Shown: positions 16,146 through 25,375 of the stretch, piece by piece
Position numbering within the stretch: position 1 is the stretch's first letter
Layout of the letters: every line of letters begins with the position of its first letter
From: Curtobacterium sp. S6
GTDB lineage: Bacteria > Actinomycetota > Actinomycetes > Actinomycetales > Micrococcaceae
Reading direction: 5' to 3'
NCBI RefSeq assembly: GCF_000710345.2
Contig: NZ_JHEL01000015.1
Coordinates: forward strand, 1-64,000
DNA: 64,000 nt
The notes under the pieces: model-generated
What the model saw: only the letters and a program-made list of their open reading frames with translations
Told to the model about the DNA's origin: nothing
The model's database searches: none
Translations under genes and position numbers: made by a program

Positions 16146-16955
16146 CTAGGAGGTCAGCGGAACCGAGGCCTCGTCCGAGGCGACCCGGAACGCGAAGGAC
16201 TCCTGGAGGTACAGGTACACGTTCTGCGCGTCGTGGGAGTCGTACCCGATGGACAGGTCAACGCCCAGGTGCAGTTCGAAATCGCCGCCGCGAGTCGTGA
16301 CGACCAGCGCGCCGTTGAGCGCGGGCGCCCAGATGATCTTCCCGTCCTCCTTGAGTACCCGCTGCAGGTGTTCGAGGATCGGATACCCGTGATCCGTGGT
16401 CTCGGAGATGGCGGTGTAGAGGTCCGCGGAAACCACCAGCGTGTACGGGCCCTCGACCCCGGCGAGGCGAAGCCGCGTCAGGGCTTGGGCGACGGATCGC
16501 GGTAGGTCGCGGACCTCCTCCGGGATCGCGATCGGCTCATTGGAGCTGGCATCGACCATTCCCGTCATGCCGAGCTGGTCGTAGCCGTGGAACACCACGG
16601 TGTCCTCGGCCGCCGCGATGGTCGTGGCCGCGTCCTTGACGGGTTGCCAGTCGGAGTCGACCGAACCGCGCAGAACGTCGTCGACGGCCTGGCGCGTCAC
16701 GGTGAACGGGACCTTGACCTCGAGGACCGGAATGACGTCGCGGCTCCGCGTCTGCGCGCCGGGGACGATCTCTCGCCCGTCGCTCACGTGCCCCGTCGCA
16801 AGCGACGAGAAGGCGGTTCCCCGCGGTTCTGGCATGTCGACGACGCGTCGGCCGGCGATGTTTCGGGTGAAGGTCCGTGTGGCTTCTTCCTCGATCTCCG
16901 CCCATGCGGCCTGAGAGACGGGGGCAAGTTCGCGGTGAAGATTGCTGATGGTCAT
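16146..16955 (-). CDS. enc: Encapsulin shell protein, family 1 (linocin M18-like)
   Basis: 269 aa, within the usual 264-283. It self-assembles into an icosahedral protein compartment with an HK97 fold. Recognisable segments are the N-terminal NLHRELAPVSQAAWAEIEEEA, AGRRVVDMPEP, the P-domain/E-loop FSSLATGHV, TIAAAEDTVVFHGY and the C-terminal LSIGYDSHDAQNVYLYLQESFAFRV. AAAGGAGAAGAC precedes the ATG. The peroxidase gene directly upstream encodes its probable cargo, so the pair forms a DyP nanocompartment operon. Confidence 0.96.
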   Translation of the reverse strand: MTISNLHRELAPVSQAAWAEIEEEATRTFTRNIAGRRVVDMPEPRGTAFSSLATGHVSDGREIVPGAQTRSRDVIPVLEVKVPFTVTRQAVDDVLRGSVDSDWQPVKDAATTIAAAEDTVVFHGYDQLGMTGMVDASSNEPIAIPEEVRDLPRSVAQALTRLRLAGVEGPYTLVVSADLYTAISETTDHGYPILEHLQRVLKEDGKIIWAPALNGALVVTTRGGDFELHLGVDLSIGYDSHDAQNVYLYLQESFAFRVASDEASVPLTS

Positions 16956-17027
16956 GTCTTCTCCTTTGCGTGCCGGGAATGCCCGGCCGGAAGCCCCGCG
17001 ATACGCCGCGGGACGATGGGGTGTGGT

Positions 17028-18065
17028 TCAGTCTCGGAGTGGCCCGACGGTGAACCCCACGTGGGGGTTGTCGCCGGGTTCGGTGTCGGTGGCAAGTGGC
17101 GCTGATGGCTCTGGTTCGTCGGCCGGCTCCGGGGAGTCCTCGGCGAGGGCGTCGATCTCGTCGAGGAGATCGATGCTCGGCACGAAGAACAGCGCGCCGG
17201 TCTGAGCGGTCGAGAAGTCCAGGATGCGGTCGTAATTTCCCGGGGGATCTCCGAGGAACATGTTCTCCAGCATCTGTTCGGTCACGCCCGGATCTTTGGC
17301 GTAGCCGATGAAATACGTGCCCATGTCCCCGCTGCTGAAATCCCCGAAGGCCATGTTGTAGCGAAGGATGTCCAGGTCGTTGCCGTCTTCGTCGCTCACG
17401 TCGTTGAGGGCCAGGTGGGAATTGGAGGGCTTGGCGTCATCGGAGAATTCGACGTCGTCCGACTTGGTCCGGCCGATGACCCGTTCTTGCTCTTCGACGC
17501 TGATCGACTCCCACGCGGACATGTCGTGGGTGTATTTTTGCACGTGAACATAGCTGCCGGCGGCGAAGCGCGGGTCGTCGTCGACCAGTACCGCGTCGTA
17601 GGCGTCCTGGTCCTCGGGATTCTCGGTCCCGTCCACGAAACCGAGCAGGTCTCGCTCATCGAAATACTTAAAGGCGTGGACCTCGTCCTCGACGTCGACG
17701 TGGGGCCCGAAGTCGACCATCAGGAGACGGGCCAACTCGAAGCACATATCCGGGGTTCGGCCGCGGATATGGAAGAGAAGATCCCCGGGGGTCGAGGGCG
17801 CCCGGTGGGGTTGCCCGTGCAACTCCTGAAAGGGATGCAAATTCTTCGGCTTGGGGGCGTGCGGGAAGAGACGGTCCCAGGCATCGGAGCCGATGCCGAC
17901 GACGTTCAGCAGGTCCAGGTCCGGGTGCCGGAAACCGACCGATCGTGTCCTGCCCGAGATCCCCGGCAGCAGGGCAAGGACCGCCGACTCGGCACCGGGG
18001 CGGATCGTGAGTGTCAGAAAGATGGACGTTTTTGGGGGAGTCGCGACAATCTTCTGGGTCACCAT
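17028..18065 (-). CDS. Dye-decolorizing peroxidase (type B), encapsulin cargo
   Basis: 345 aa heme peroxidase from ATG 18065 with AGGAGG 11 bases upstream. The DyP signature GFVDGTENP is at 142-150 (distal Asp145); the proximal heme ligand is His217 in PSNSHLALND; the distal Arg235 is in LDILRYNMAFGD. A Pro/Glu/Ala-rich disordered linker (about 306-334) ends in HVGFTVGPLRD, which resembles the encapsulin targeting peptide of other DyPs (pattern xTVGSLxR or LGIGSL) but has Pro where Ser is usual. The encapsulin gene follows 72 bases downstream on the same strand. Confidence 0.94.
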   Translation of the reverse strand: MVTQKIVATPPKTSIFLTLTIRPGAESAVLALLPGISGRTRSVGFRHPDLDLLNVVGIGSDAWDRLFPHAPKPKNLHPFQELHGQPHRAPSTPGDLLFHIRGRTPDMCFELARLLMVDFGPHVDVEDEVHAFKYFDERDLLGFVDGTENPEDQDAYDAVLVDDDPRFAAGSYVHVQKYTHDMSAWESISVEEQERVIGRTKSDDVEFSDDAKPSNSHLALNDVSDEDGNDLDILRYNMAFGDFSSGDMGTYFIGYAKDPGVTEQMLENMFLGDPPGNYDRILDFSTAQTGALFFVPSIDLLDEIDALAEDSPEPADEPEPSAPLATDTEPGDNPHVGFTVGPLRD

Positions 18066-18169
18066 GGGCGGTCATGACCTCCTCGCTAGGCGTGATGCAA
18101 GTCTAACGAGTATGGCAAAGAGTTGGGGCCAGGAGGCGGAAGAACCGCTCCCCGGCCCCGTCTCTTCTC

Positions 18170-19315
18170 CTACTTGACGTGGCGCTCGTCCGGGCCGTTA
18201 TATGCCGACAGCGGCCGGATCAGCGAGTTATCGGCGAGTTGCTCCATGACGTGGGCGGTCCATCCCGTCATGCGGGCGGCGACGAACAAGGGCGTAAACG
18301 TCTGCGTATCGAAGCCCATGAGGTGGTACGTCGGGCCGGCCGGGTAGTCGAGGTTGGGCTTGATGCCCTTGGCCTCGTCCATCGACTTGGCCAACCCGTT
18401 GTACAACCCGAGCATTTCCTCGCGGCCGAAGTACTTGATCATGTCGAATAGCGCGGACTGCATCGTGGGAACACGGGAATCGCCGTGCTTATAGACGCGG
18501 TGTCCGAATCCCATAACCTTCTTCTTCTCGGCCAGGGCCTGGTCCATCCACTCCTTCGCTCGGTGCTCGGCCTCCTTCTCGGATTCGTCCTTGCGGATAC
18601 CGATCTCGTCGAAGGTATTCATGACCGCTTCGTTGGCCCCGCCGTGCAACGGTCCCTTCAGGGCGCCGATCGCGCCGGTGATCGCCGAGTGCATATCGGC
18701 CAGCGAGGAGGCGATGGTCCGAGCCGTGAAGGTCGAGCAGTTGAAGGAGTGCTCGGCGTACAGGACCATCGAGACCTGGAAAGCCGTCTTGACCTCCGGG
18801 GCGGGGACGTCCCCGAAGGTCATGTACAGGAAGTTGTCGCAGTAGTCGAGATCCTCCCTCGGGGCGATGAGGGCGTCCCCGCGGCGTCGGCGCTGATCGT
18901 AGGCAACCACGGCCGGCATCGCCGCAAACAGCTTCTTGGACTTGAGCAGGTTCGCTTCGGGCGAGTCGTCCTCCGACTCGGGGTCCTGCGCGCCCAGGAC
19001 CGAGACGGCCGTGCGGCAGACGTCCATGGGGTGGCAATCCGTGGGCAGGGCATCGATGACGGCCTTGAGCTCCGGGCTCAGTTCGCGGTGCGTCGATTCG
19101 AAGTCTCGGAATTCCGTCAGCTCGTCCTGATCCGGCAGGTCGCCGTTCCAGAGCAGAAGGGCGACCTCCTCGAAAGAGCACTTCGCGGCCAGCTCCTGGA
19201 CAGGATAGCCGCGGTACAGCAGGGAGTTGGTGTCGGGGTTGACCTTGGAGATGGCGGTGGTATCGGCGACGACGCCGGCCAGGCCCTTCTTGATGTCTTC
19301 GTTGTTCGTCGTCAT
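18170..19315 (-). CDS. prpC: 2-methylcitrate synthase
   Basis: 381 aa citrate-synthase-family enzyme that condenses propionyl-CoA with oxaloacetate. Catalytic residues are visible: His in GPLHGGANEAV, His in GFGHRVYK and Asp in KPNLDYPAGPTYHLMG. The short bacterial form and its place as third gene after prpD and prpB support methylcitrate synthase rather than the TCA enzyme. It ends the gntR-prpDBC operon. Confidence 0.94.
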   Translation of the reverse strand: MTTNNEDIKKGLAGVVADTTAISKVNPDTNSLLYRGYPVQELAAKCSFEEVALLLWNGDLPDQDELTEFRDFESTHRELSPELKAVIDALPTDCHPMDVCRTAVSVLGAQDPESEDDSPEANLLKSKKLFAAMPAVVAYDQRRRRGDALIAPREDLDYCDNFLYMTFGDVPAPEVKTAFQVSMVLYAEHSFNCSTFTARTIASSLADMHSAITGAIGALKGPLHGGANEAVMNTFDEIGIRKDESEKEAEHRAKEWMDQALAEKKKVMGFGHRVYKHGDSRVPTMQSALFDMIKYFGREEMLGLYNGLAKSMDEAKGIKPNLDYPAGPTYHLMGFDTQTFTPLFVAARMTGWTAHVMEQLADNSLIRPLSAYNGPDERHVK

Positions 19316-19357
19316 GTGATTCTCCTTCGAATCCTCGCTCGGATGATGGGAAAGGAC

Positions 19358-20281
19358 TTACTGGAAGCGCTCCGGGACCTCGAAATTGAAGATGCCCGTG
19401 TCAAAGGTGTTGTACGCCTCGTAGTCCACGAGTTCGTACAGCCGTGCTCTGGTTAGCATGTCATCCACGGACGCTTCTTGGGTACCGTCGGCCTCGATCC
19501 CGTCCAGGACCCGCTCCATGGCACCCAACGAGCTACGCAGCAGGGTCACGGGATAGATCACCAGGTCCACGCCCGCCCCGGAGAGCTCATCGGTTGTGTA
19601 GAGCTTCGACTTGCCGAACTCGGTCATATTGGCCAGGACCGGCACGTCGACGGCCGCACGCACGGCCTCGAACTCCCCGAGGTCCTTCATGGCCTCGGGG
19701 AAAATCGCGTCCGCCCCGGCGTCCACGAGGGCCCGCATCCGGGAAATCGCCGCCTCCAAACCGTCGACGCCGCGCAGATCAGTGCGGGCCATGATGAGGA
19801 AGTTCTTGTCCCTGCGGGCCTCGGCCGCCGCACGGATGCGCTGGATCGCGGTGTCCTCGTCCACGATGTTTTTGTTGTCGAGATGCCCGCAACGCTTCGG
19901 GTTGAACTGGTCCTCGATGTGGCAACCGGCCAGGCCGGCGTCCTCGAGCTCCTGAACCGTGCGGGCGACGTTCATGGGTTCGCCGAAACCGGTGTCGGCA
20001 TCGACGATCGCCGGAAGGTTGGTCACGCGGGCGATCTGCCCGGCGCGCTGGGCAACCTCGGTCAGCGTGGTCAGCCCGATATCGGGGAAGCCGAGCTCAT
20101 TGGCCAGGACCGCGCCGGAGATGTAGACGCCGTCGAAGCCTTTCTCCTCGATGAGCTTGGCCGAGATGGGTGTGAAGGCACCGGGGAACTGCTTGATGGA
20201 TCCGCCGTTGCGGGGCCCGTCGCTCAGGAGCTTCCGGAGGTCCTGCCGCTTCTGGGCGGGGGTCGTCGAGGGGTACAACAT
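19358..20281 (-). CDS. prpB: 2-methylisocitrate lyase
   Basis: 307 aa member of the isocitrate lyase/PEP mutase family. It cleaves 2-methylisocitrate to pyruvate and succinate. Diagnostic features: GVYISGAVLANELGFPDIG, the Mg-binding VDADTGFGEPMNV, the active-site loop KRCGHLDNK with the catalytic Cys, and ARTDLRGVDGLEAAI. Its start at 20281 abuts the prpD stop with no intergenic base. Confidence 0.95.
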   Translation of the reverse strand: MLYPSTTPAQKRQDLRKLLSDGPRNGGSIKQFPGAFTPISAKLIEEKGFDGVYISGAVLANELGFPDIGLTTLTEVAQRAGQIARVTNLPAIVDADTGFGEPMNVARTVQELEDAGLAGCHIEDQFNPKRCGHLDNKNIVDEDTAIQRIRAAAEARRDKNFLIMARTDLRGVDGLEAAISRMRALVDAGADAIFPEAMKDLGEFEAVRAAVDVPVLANMTEFGKSKLYTTDELSGAGVDLVIYPVTLLRSSLGAMERVLDGIEADGTQEASVDDMLTRARLYELVDYEAYNTFDTGIFNFEVPERFQ

Positions 20282-21802
20282 TTAGAACAGTCCTTTCGCG
20301 CCGGTCTTCAGATCGATCGACGCCGTGACATTGAGGGCACCCAGGTCTCCGGATTCCAGACTCGACAGGCTCTCGGCCGCCTGGATGAAGCGATCGAGCT
20401 CGGAGTCGGCCACGGACCCTTCCGCCAGGGCGCGGAGCTTGCCGATGTACTGCTCGCGAGCGAAGGGCCGGGCGCCGAGCGGGTGCGCATCGGCCACGGC
20501 GATTTCTTCCGTGATTACGGTTCCGTCGCGCAGGGTGATTTCCGCGCGGCCGCCGAACGCCTTCTCCTGCGGGTCCAGCGAGTGATAGCGGCGGGTCCAC
20601 TCCGGATCTTCCTCCGTGGTGACCTTGTGCCAGAGCGCGACCGTATCGCGGCGGCCGGCGCGGGAGGGATCGTAGGAATGGTTATGGTCCCACTCGCCGT
20701 CCTGAAGCGCGACGGTGAAGATGTAGGGGATCGAGTGATCCAGGGTTTCGCGGGAGGCGGTGGGCTCGTACTTCTGGGGGTCCTTGGCGCCGGAGCCGAT
20801 CACGTAGTGCGTGTGGTGGGAGGTGTGCAGGACGATTGATTCCACGTTCTCCGGGTCGGCGATTTCGGGGCGCTCGCGGTGGAGCTTGCGGGCCATATCG
20901 ATCCACGCCTGGGCCTGGTATTCGGCCGAATGCTCCTTGGTGTAGGAATCCAGGATCGCGCGCTTGGCCTCGCCGGGTTCCGGCAAGGGGACCTCGTAGG
21001 AAGCCTCCGGGCCGTCGAGCATCCAGGCGATGACGCCGTCCTCACCCTCGTAGATCGGAACCGGCGAGGTCTGGCCGCGCATCGCCCTGTCGACGGCCTC
21101 GACGGCCATTTTTCCGGCGAAAGCCGGGGCGTGAGACTTCCACGTGGAGATCTCGCCCTTGCGGGACTGGCGCGTCGCCGTCGTGGTGTGTAGGGCCTGG
21201 CCGACCGCCTGGAAAATCGTTTCGGTGTCCAACCCAAGCATCGTGCCAATGCCCGCCGCGGCCGAGGGCCCCAGGTGCGCGACGTGGTCGATCTTGTGTT
21301 CGTGCAGGCAGATCGCCTTGGTCAGATCGATCTGAATCTCGTACCCGGTCGCGATGCCGCGAATCAGCTCGGCCCCGGTGCGGCCGGCGTGCTGGGCCAC
21401 CGCCAGAATCGGGGGGATGTTGTCGCCCGGGTGCGAATACTCGGCCGACAGGAACGTGTCGTGATAGTCCAATTCGCGCACGGCGACGCCGTTGGCCCAG
21501 GCGGCCCACTCGGGGGAGACCTTGGTCGTCGCGGCGTCCAGGCCATAGATAGCGGATCCGCTGCCGTTGGTGCTCGGGGAATGCGTCAGCGCCTGATCGC
21601 GGGCCGAGACGATGGGACCGCGGTTCAGGGACGCAATCGCGACCGAGGCGTTATCGAGGATGCGGTTGATGACCATGTCTTCGACCTCGGCGTCAACCCC
21701 CACGGGATCGGTAGCGACGGAGGCGATCTTGTAGGCCAGCTGGTCTGCGCGGGCGAGGTTTTCCTCGCTGCGGTAGACGCGAACGTGATGCGTGGTGGTC
21801 AC
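20282..21802 (-). CDS. prpD: 2-methylcitrate dehydratase
   Basis: 506 aa MmgE/PrpD-family protein that dehydrates 2-methylcitrate to 2-methylaconitate. Characteristic segments are [39 protein letters not shown] and [14 protein letters not shown]. It has no Fe-S cluster, so this is the PrpD route, not AcnD/PrpF; an aconitase elsewhere would hydrate the product. It is the first structural gene after the GntR regulator, with a 43-base gap. Confidence 0.95.
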   Translation of the reverse strand: MTTTHHVRVYRSEENLARADQLAYKIASVATDPVGVDAEVEDMVINRILDNASVAIASLNRGPIVSARDQALTHSPSTNGSGSAIYGLDAATTKVSPEWAAWANGVAVRELDYHDTFLSAEYSHPGDNIPPILAVAQHAGRTGAELIRGIATGYEIQIDLTKAICLHEHKIDHVAHLGPSAAAGIGTMLGLDTETIFQAVGQALHTTTATRQSRKGEISTWKSHAPAFAGKMAVEAVDRAMRGQTSPVPIYEGEDGVIAWMLDGPEASYEVPLPEPGEAKRAILDSYTKEHSAEYQAQAWIDMARKLHRERPEIADPENVESIVLHTSHHTHYVIGSGAKDPQKYEPTASRETLDHSIPYIFTVALQDGEWDHNHSYDPSRAGRRDTVALWHKVTTEEDPEWTRRYHSLDPQEKAFGGRAEITLRDGTVITEEIAVADAHPLGARPFAREQYIGKLRALAEGSVADSELDRFIQAAESLSSLESGDLGALNVTASIDLKTGAKGLF

Positions 21803-21845
21803 GATATGTCCTCTCTCGGCCTCTGCGGGGAGGCCGCGATGGTGG

Positions 21846-22511
21846 TCAGGCGGCGCTCTCGCGCTCGCCTTCGGTCTGGGGAACCGCGTTCAGGATGGAC
21901 CTCAACGCGTGGGATAGGTGGACGCGGGTCGCGGCTTGGGCGAGCTCGGCGTCGCCCTCGGCGATGGCCCGGGCGATGTGGGCGTGTTCGTGGGCGGCGG
22001 CGACGAGCCGATCGTCGTTGCCCTTGGAAAGTTTTCGGACCCGTTCCAGGTGAACCCGCAGCTGGCGCTGGGCCGCGGTGAGATAGGCGTTCTGGGCGGC
22101 GGCGTCGATCAGCGCGTCCATGTCGTCGATGAGCCGGTAGTAGCCGCTGCGGTCGGCGTCGTCGGTGGAGAGGCCTTGGGCGGCCTCGTCCAAGCGGGAG
22201 GCCAACCGGAGAAATTCCTCACCCGGCCCCTTGGCCGCCGCCAGGGCAGCGGCCTGGGTATCGAGGGCGATGCGTAGTTCGAAGAGCGCGCGAACGTTCT
22301 CCACGGATACGGCGGTCACCACGACGCCGCGGCCGCGGCTGGGCTCGACCAGCCCTTCGGCCATCAGGCGCGAAAACGCCTCACGCACGGGCGTTCGGGA
22401 GACCCCCAGTCGCTCGGCCTGTTCGACCTCGCTCAAGGTTGTGCCGGGTGCGAGATGCCACTCGATGATCTCGGTGCGCAGGGCCACGTGGACGCGGTCC
22501 GAAGCCTTCAT
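21846..22511 (-). CDS. GntR-family (FCD) regulator of the prp genes
   Basis: 221 aa. The start is ATG 22511, selected because AGGAGG sits just upstream; an in-frame GTG 18 bases earlier would swallow that site. The N-terminal winged helix-turn-helix ([31 protein letters not shown]) is typical GntR; the C-terminal helical FCD domain binds a small acid ([25 protein letters not shown]). It is first in the operon with prpDBC and faces prpE across an intergenic region holding two TGTATACA palindromes. I infer that it senses a propionate or methylcitrate-cycle metabolite and represses both directions. Confidence 0.93.
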   Translation of the reverse strand: MKASDRVHVALRTEIIEWHLAPGTTLSEVEQAERLGVSRTPVREAFSRLMAEGLVEPSRGRGVVVTAVSVENVRALFELRIALDTQAAALAAAKGPGEEFLRLASRLDEAAQGLSTDDADRSGYYRLIDDMDALIDAAAQNAYLTAAQRQLRVHLERVRKLSKGNDDRLVAAAHEHAHIARAIAEGDAELAQAATRVHLSHALRSILNAVPQTEGERESAA

Positions 22512-22569
22512 GGCTGCCTCCTGAGGCACATCGACTCCTCCGGGGTGGCGGAGGTCTCTTCACGCTCTA

Positions 22570-22598
22570 TGTATACAGACTGAGGCGGGCAGGCGCAA
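22570..22598 (-). promoter_or_regulatory. Promoter of gntR-prpDBC with overlapping GntR operator
   Basis: On the minus strand TTGCGC (22593-22598), a 17-base spacer and TATACA (22570-22575) form a plausible promoter. The palindrome TGTATACA (22570-22577) covers the -10, so a bound regulator would block it. Confidence 0.6.
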
Positions 22599-22639
22599 TT
22601 GACTCGCAAAATATCGGGATTATTGGGCGAATCTCGCAA

Positions 22640-22685
22640 ATATGTATACATATCCCTTGCAAGCTGTGATGTGAAACACTATGTT
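22640..22685 (+). promoter_or_regulatory. Promoter of prpE with upstream GntR operator
   Basis: A 14-bp perfect palindrome, ATATGTATACATAT (22640-22653), ends three bases before TTGCAA (22657-22662). A 17-base spacer leads to TATGTT (22680-22685). The core TGTATACA is the same as in the divergent promoter; the centres of the two sites are 73 bp apart. Confidence 0.65.
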
Positions 22686-22759
22686 GGGTGCCACCTCGCT
22701 CGGCCCATGGCGGCCGCGGGAGACGAATCGCAACGACGCTCACGTGAGGACGACACGAG

Positions 22760-24676
22760 ATGGCACCGACCTACCGAGAAACCTTCGACCGAAGCATCAA
22801 CCAGCCCGAGGATTTCTGGCTCGAGGCCGCTCGGGGCATCGACTGGGTCACGGCGCCGACCGTCGCGCTGGACGACTCCCGCGCACCGATCTACCGGTGG
22901 TTCCCCGACGGCGAGCTGAACACCTGTTTCAATGCCGTGGACCGACACGTCGAGGCCGGTCGGGGCGACCAGGCGGCCATCCGCTACGACTCACCCGTGA
23001 CCGAGACCCAGGTGGAGATCACCTACGCCGAACTCCAAGAGCGCGTGGGAACCTTCGCCGGGGCGCTCGCGGCCCACGGGGTCTCACGCGGGGACCGCGT
23101 GCTCCTTTATCTGCCCATGGTTCCCGACGCGATCGTCGCCATGCTGGCGTGCGCGCGCATCGGGGCGGTGCATTCCGTGGTCTTCGGGGGCTTTGCGCCA
23201 CATGAGCTCGCGACGCGCATCGATGACTGCACGCCGACCGCGATCGTCACCACCAGTGGGGGAGTCGAGCCCAGGCGCCGGATCGAGTATCTGCCCGCGG
23301 TCGCCGAGGCCCTTGCGCTCGCCGAGCATCCCGTCGAGACCGTCTTTGCCCGCGAGCGCGAGGGCTTCGAGACCCACCTGGCCGACGCCCAAGAGCGCAC
23401 CTCGGCGCAGGGGCTGGGCACCGTGTGGGTCGATTGGGATGAGGCGACCGCCGGGGTCGAGCCTGCCGGTTGCGCAACGGTTCGCGCGACGGATCCCCTC
23501 TACATCCTGTACACCTCCGGAACCACGGGTGCCCCGAAGGGCGTGGTGCGGGACAACGGGTCCCACGCGGTCGCGCTGCGCTGGAGCATGGAGAACATCT
23601 ATGACGTCGGCCCGGGGGAGGTCATGTTCACCGCTTCCGATGTCGGATGGGTCGTGGGACATTCCTACATCGTCTACGCGCCGCTGTTGACCGGCGCGAC
23701 CACGGTGCTTTACGAGGGCAAGCCGGTGGGCACGCCGGATGCCGGCGCCTTCTGGCGGGTCGTTGAGTCCTCCGGGGCCAAGGTTCTCTTCACCGCGCCG
23801 ACCGCGCTGCGGGCCATCCGAAAATCCGACCCCGACGGCGGCCTGAGCCGAGAGTACGATCTTTCCTCACTCGAGACCCTGTTCGTGGCCGGCGAGCGCT
23901 TGGACCCCGAGACCTTCCGCTGGGCCGGCGACGTTCTGGGAATTCCGGTGGCCGATAACTGGTGGCAAACCGAGACCGGCTGGCCGATCGCCGCCAATCC
24001 TCGCGGACTCGAACCCCTCGAGATCAAGTCGGGGTCGCCGAGCGTCCCGGTTCCCGGGTACGACGTCGTCGTGCTGGATCCGGCCGGGGTACCGGTCGAC
24101 GCCGGGGTCGAGGGCAATATCGCCCTGAGGCTTCCCATGCCGCCCGGGACGTTGCCGACGCTGTGGGGCAATGACGAGCGCTTCATATCGTCGTATTTGT
24201 CGGCTTTCGACGGCTACTACGCGACGGGCGACTCGGGTTACCTGGACGAAGACGGGTACGTCTACGTCATGGGACGCACCGACGACGTCATCAACGTTTC
24301 CGGCCACCGGCTCTCGACGGGGGCGATGGAGCAGGTCCTCGCGGCGCACCCGGTCGTGGCGGAGTGTGCCGTGATCGGCGTCGCCGATGATCTCAAGGGG
24401 CAGCGGCCATCCGGATATGTGGTGCTCAAGGAGGGGGCCGAGGTCACGGAGGAAACCCTGACCGGCGATTTGGTCGATATGGTGCGCTCAAAGATCGGCG
24501 CGGTCGCGGATTTCAAGGAGGTGCGGATCGTCGACGGGCTGCCCAAGACGCGGTCGGGAAAGATCCTGCGCAAGACCATGCGGCAGATGGCCGATGGCGA
24601 GGACTATAAGGTCCCCTCGACGATCGAGGATCCGGCCGTGTTGGACGGCATCCGGGAGATCCTCCAGCCGCGGTGA
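22760..24676 (+). CDS. prpE: Propionyl-CoA synthetase (AMP-forming)
   Basis: 638 aa ANL-family enzyme activating propionate to propionyl-CoA. Features: N-terminal ACAS domain YRETFDRSINQPEDFWLEAARGIDW; AMP-binding loop YILYTSGTTGAPKGVVRDNG; NWWQTETGWPIAANPRG, where the residues differ from the WWQTETG-GIMI of acetyl-CoA synthetases; ATGDSGYLDEDGYVYVMGRTDDVINVSGHRLST; and the acetylatable Lys in PKTRSGKILRK. Sequence and divergent position to prpDBC both favour PrpE over Acs. It completes a full propionate-to-pyruvate pathway. Confidence 0.92.
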   Translation: MAPTYRETFDRSINQPEDFWLEAARGIDWVTAPTVALDDSRAPIYRWFPDGELNTCFNAVDRHVEAGRGDQAAIRYDSPVTETQVEITYAELQERVGTFAGALAAHGVSRGDRVLLYLPMVPDAIVAMLACARIGAVHSVVFGGFAPHELATRIDDCTPTAIVTTSGGVEPRRRIEYLPAVAEALALAEHPVETVFAREREGFETHLADAQERTSAQGLGTVWVDWDEATAGVEPAGCATVRATDPLYILYTSGTTGAPKGVVRDNGSHAVALRWSMENIYDVGPGEVMFTASDVGWVVGHSYIVYAPLLTGATTVLYEGKPVGTPDAGAFWRVVESSGAKVLFTAPTALRAIRKSDPDGGLSREYDLSSLETLFVAGERLDPETFRWAGDVLGIPVADNWWQTETGWPIAANPRGLEPLEIKSGSPSVPVPGYDVVVLDPAGVPVDAGVEGNIALRLPMPPGTLPTLWGNDERFISSYLSAFDGYYATGDSGYLDEDGYVYVMGRTDDVINVSGHRLSTGAMEQVLAAHPVVAECAVIGVADDLKGQRPSGYVVLKEGAEVTEETLTGDLVDMVRSKIGAVADFKEVRIVDGLPKTRSGKILRKTMRQMADGEDYKVPSTIEDPAVLDGIREILQPR

Positions 24677-24688
24677 CGCGGGGCGCCG

Positions 24689-25375
24689 TCACCCGCGCCA
24701 GGAGTACTCCAGCTCGGGGCGGCCGGGGGTCCCGTGGCGGGCCCGACGGTCGACCTGCCCGGCCTCGTGAAGGTACTCGAGATACCGCCGGGCGGTCACG
24801 CGGGAGAGCCCCAGGTGTTCCGAAATCTCGCGGGCCGAATAGGCGGCGTCCGAGGCGCCCAGCAGGCGGGACATATCCTTCAGGGTGTCTTCGGACAGGC
24901 CCTTGGGAAGGTCGGACGGGGTGGACTCCGCGCGGTGGAACAGCTTGTCGATGTCGGACTGGTCCAGTTCCCCGGCGTCACCCGACCGGCGCCGATACTG
25001 CGCGTAGGATGAGAGTTTTCGCCCCAGATCGTCCAGGCGAAAAGGCTTGACGAGGTAGCCGAAGGCGCCGTGGAGAGAAGCCGTCCTCAGGCTCGCGGCG
25101 CGGCGGTCGGCGGTGACCATCAGAAGATCCACCGGCAGGCCCTCGGCGCGCAGGAATTTGGCGACCTCGTGGCCGGATCGATCCGGGAGGTTAATGTCCA
25201 GGAGCAACAGGTCCACGGGCTCGTGGCGCGCGAAGGACGTCCGGATCGCTTCGATCGCGCCCCGGGCGTTGAAAGCGGTGCCGATGACGTCGAATCCGGG
25301 CCGGGTCCGAATGTACTCGGCGTGGGCCGACGCGGTGACTTGCTCGTCGTCGACGACGATCACGCGCAGGGTCAT
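24689..25375 (-). CDS. CitB/DcuR-family response regulator
   Basis: 228 aa. The receiver domain has VIVVDDEQV with the acidic pair, phosphoacceptor Asp in LLLLDINLPDRSGHEV, and Lys in FGYLVKPFRLDDL. The output domain at ~175-225 (YSAREISEHLGLSRVTARRYLEYLHEAGQV) is the helix-turn-helix of regulators paired with CitA/DcuS kinases. ATGA overlap with the kinase gene shows co-translation. DctA, the probable target, is encoded divergently upstream of the kinase. Confidence 0.93.
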   Translation of the reverse strand: MTLRVIVVDDEQVTASAHAEYIRTRPGFDVIGTAFNARGAIEAIRTSFARHEPVDLLLLDINLPDRSGHEVAKFLRAEGLPVDLLMVTADRRAASLRTASLHGAFGYLVKPFRLDDLGRKLSSYAQYRRRSGDAGELDQSDIDKLFHRAESTPSDLPKGLSEDTLKDMSRLLGASDAAYSAREISEHLGLSRVTARRYLEYLHEAGQVDRRARHGTPGRPELEYSWRG

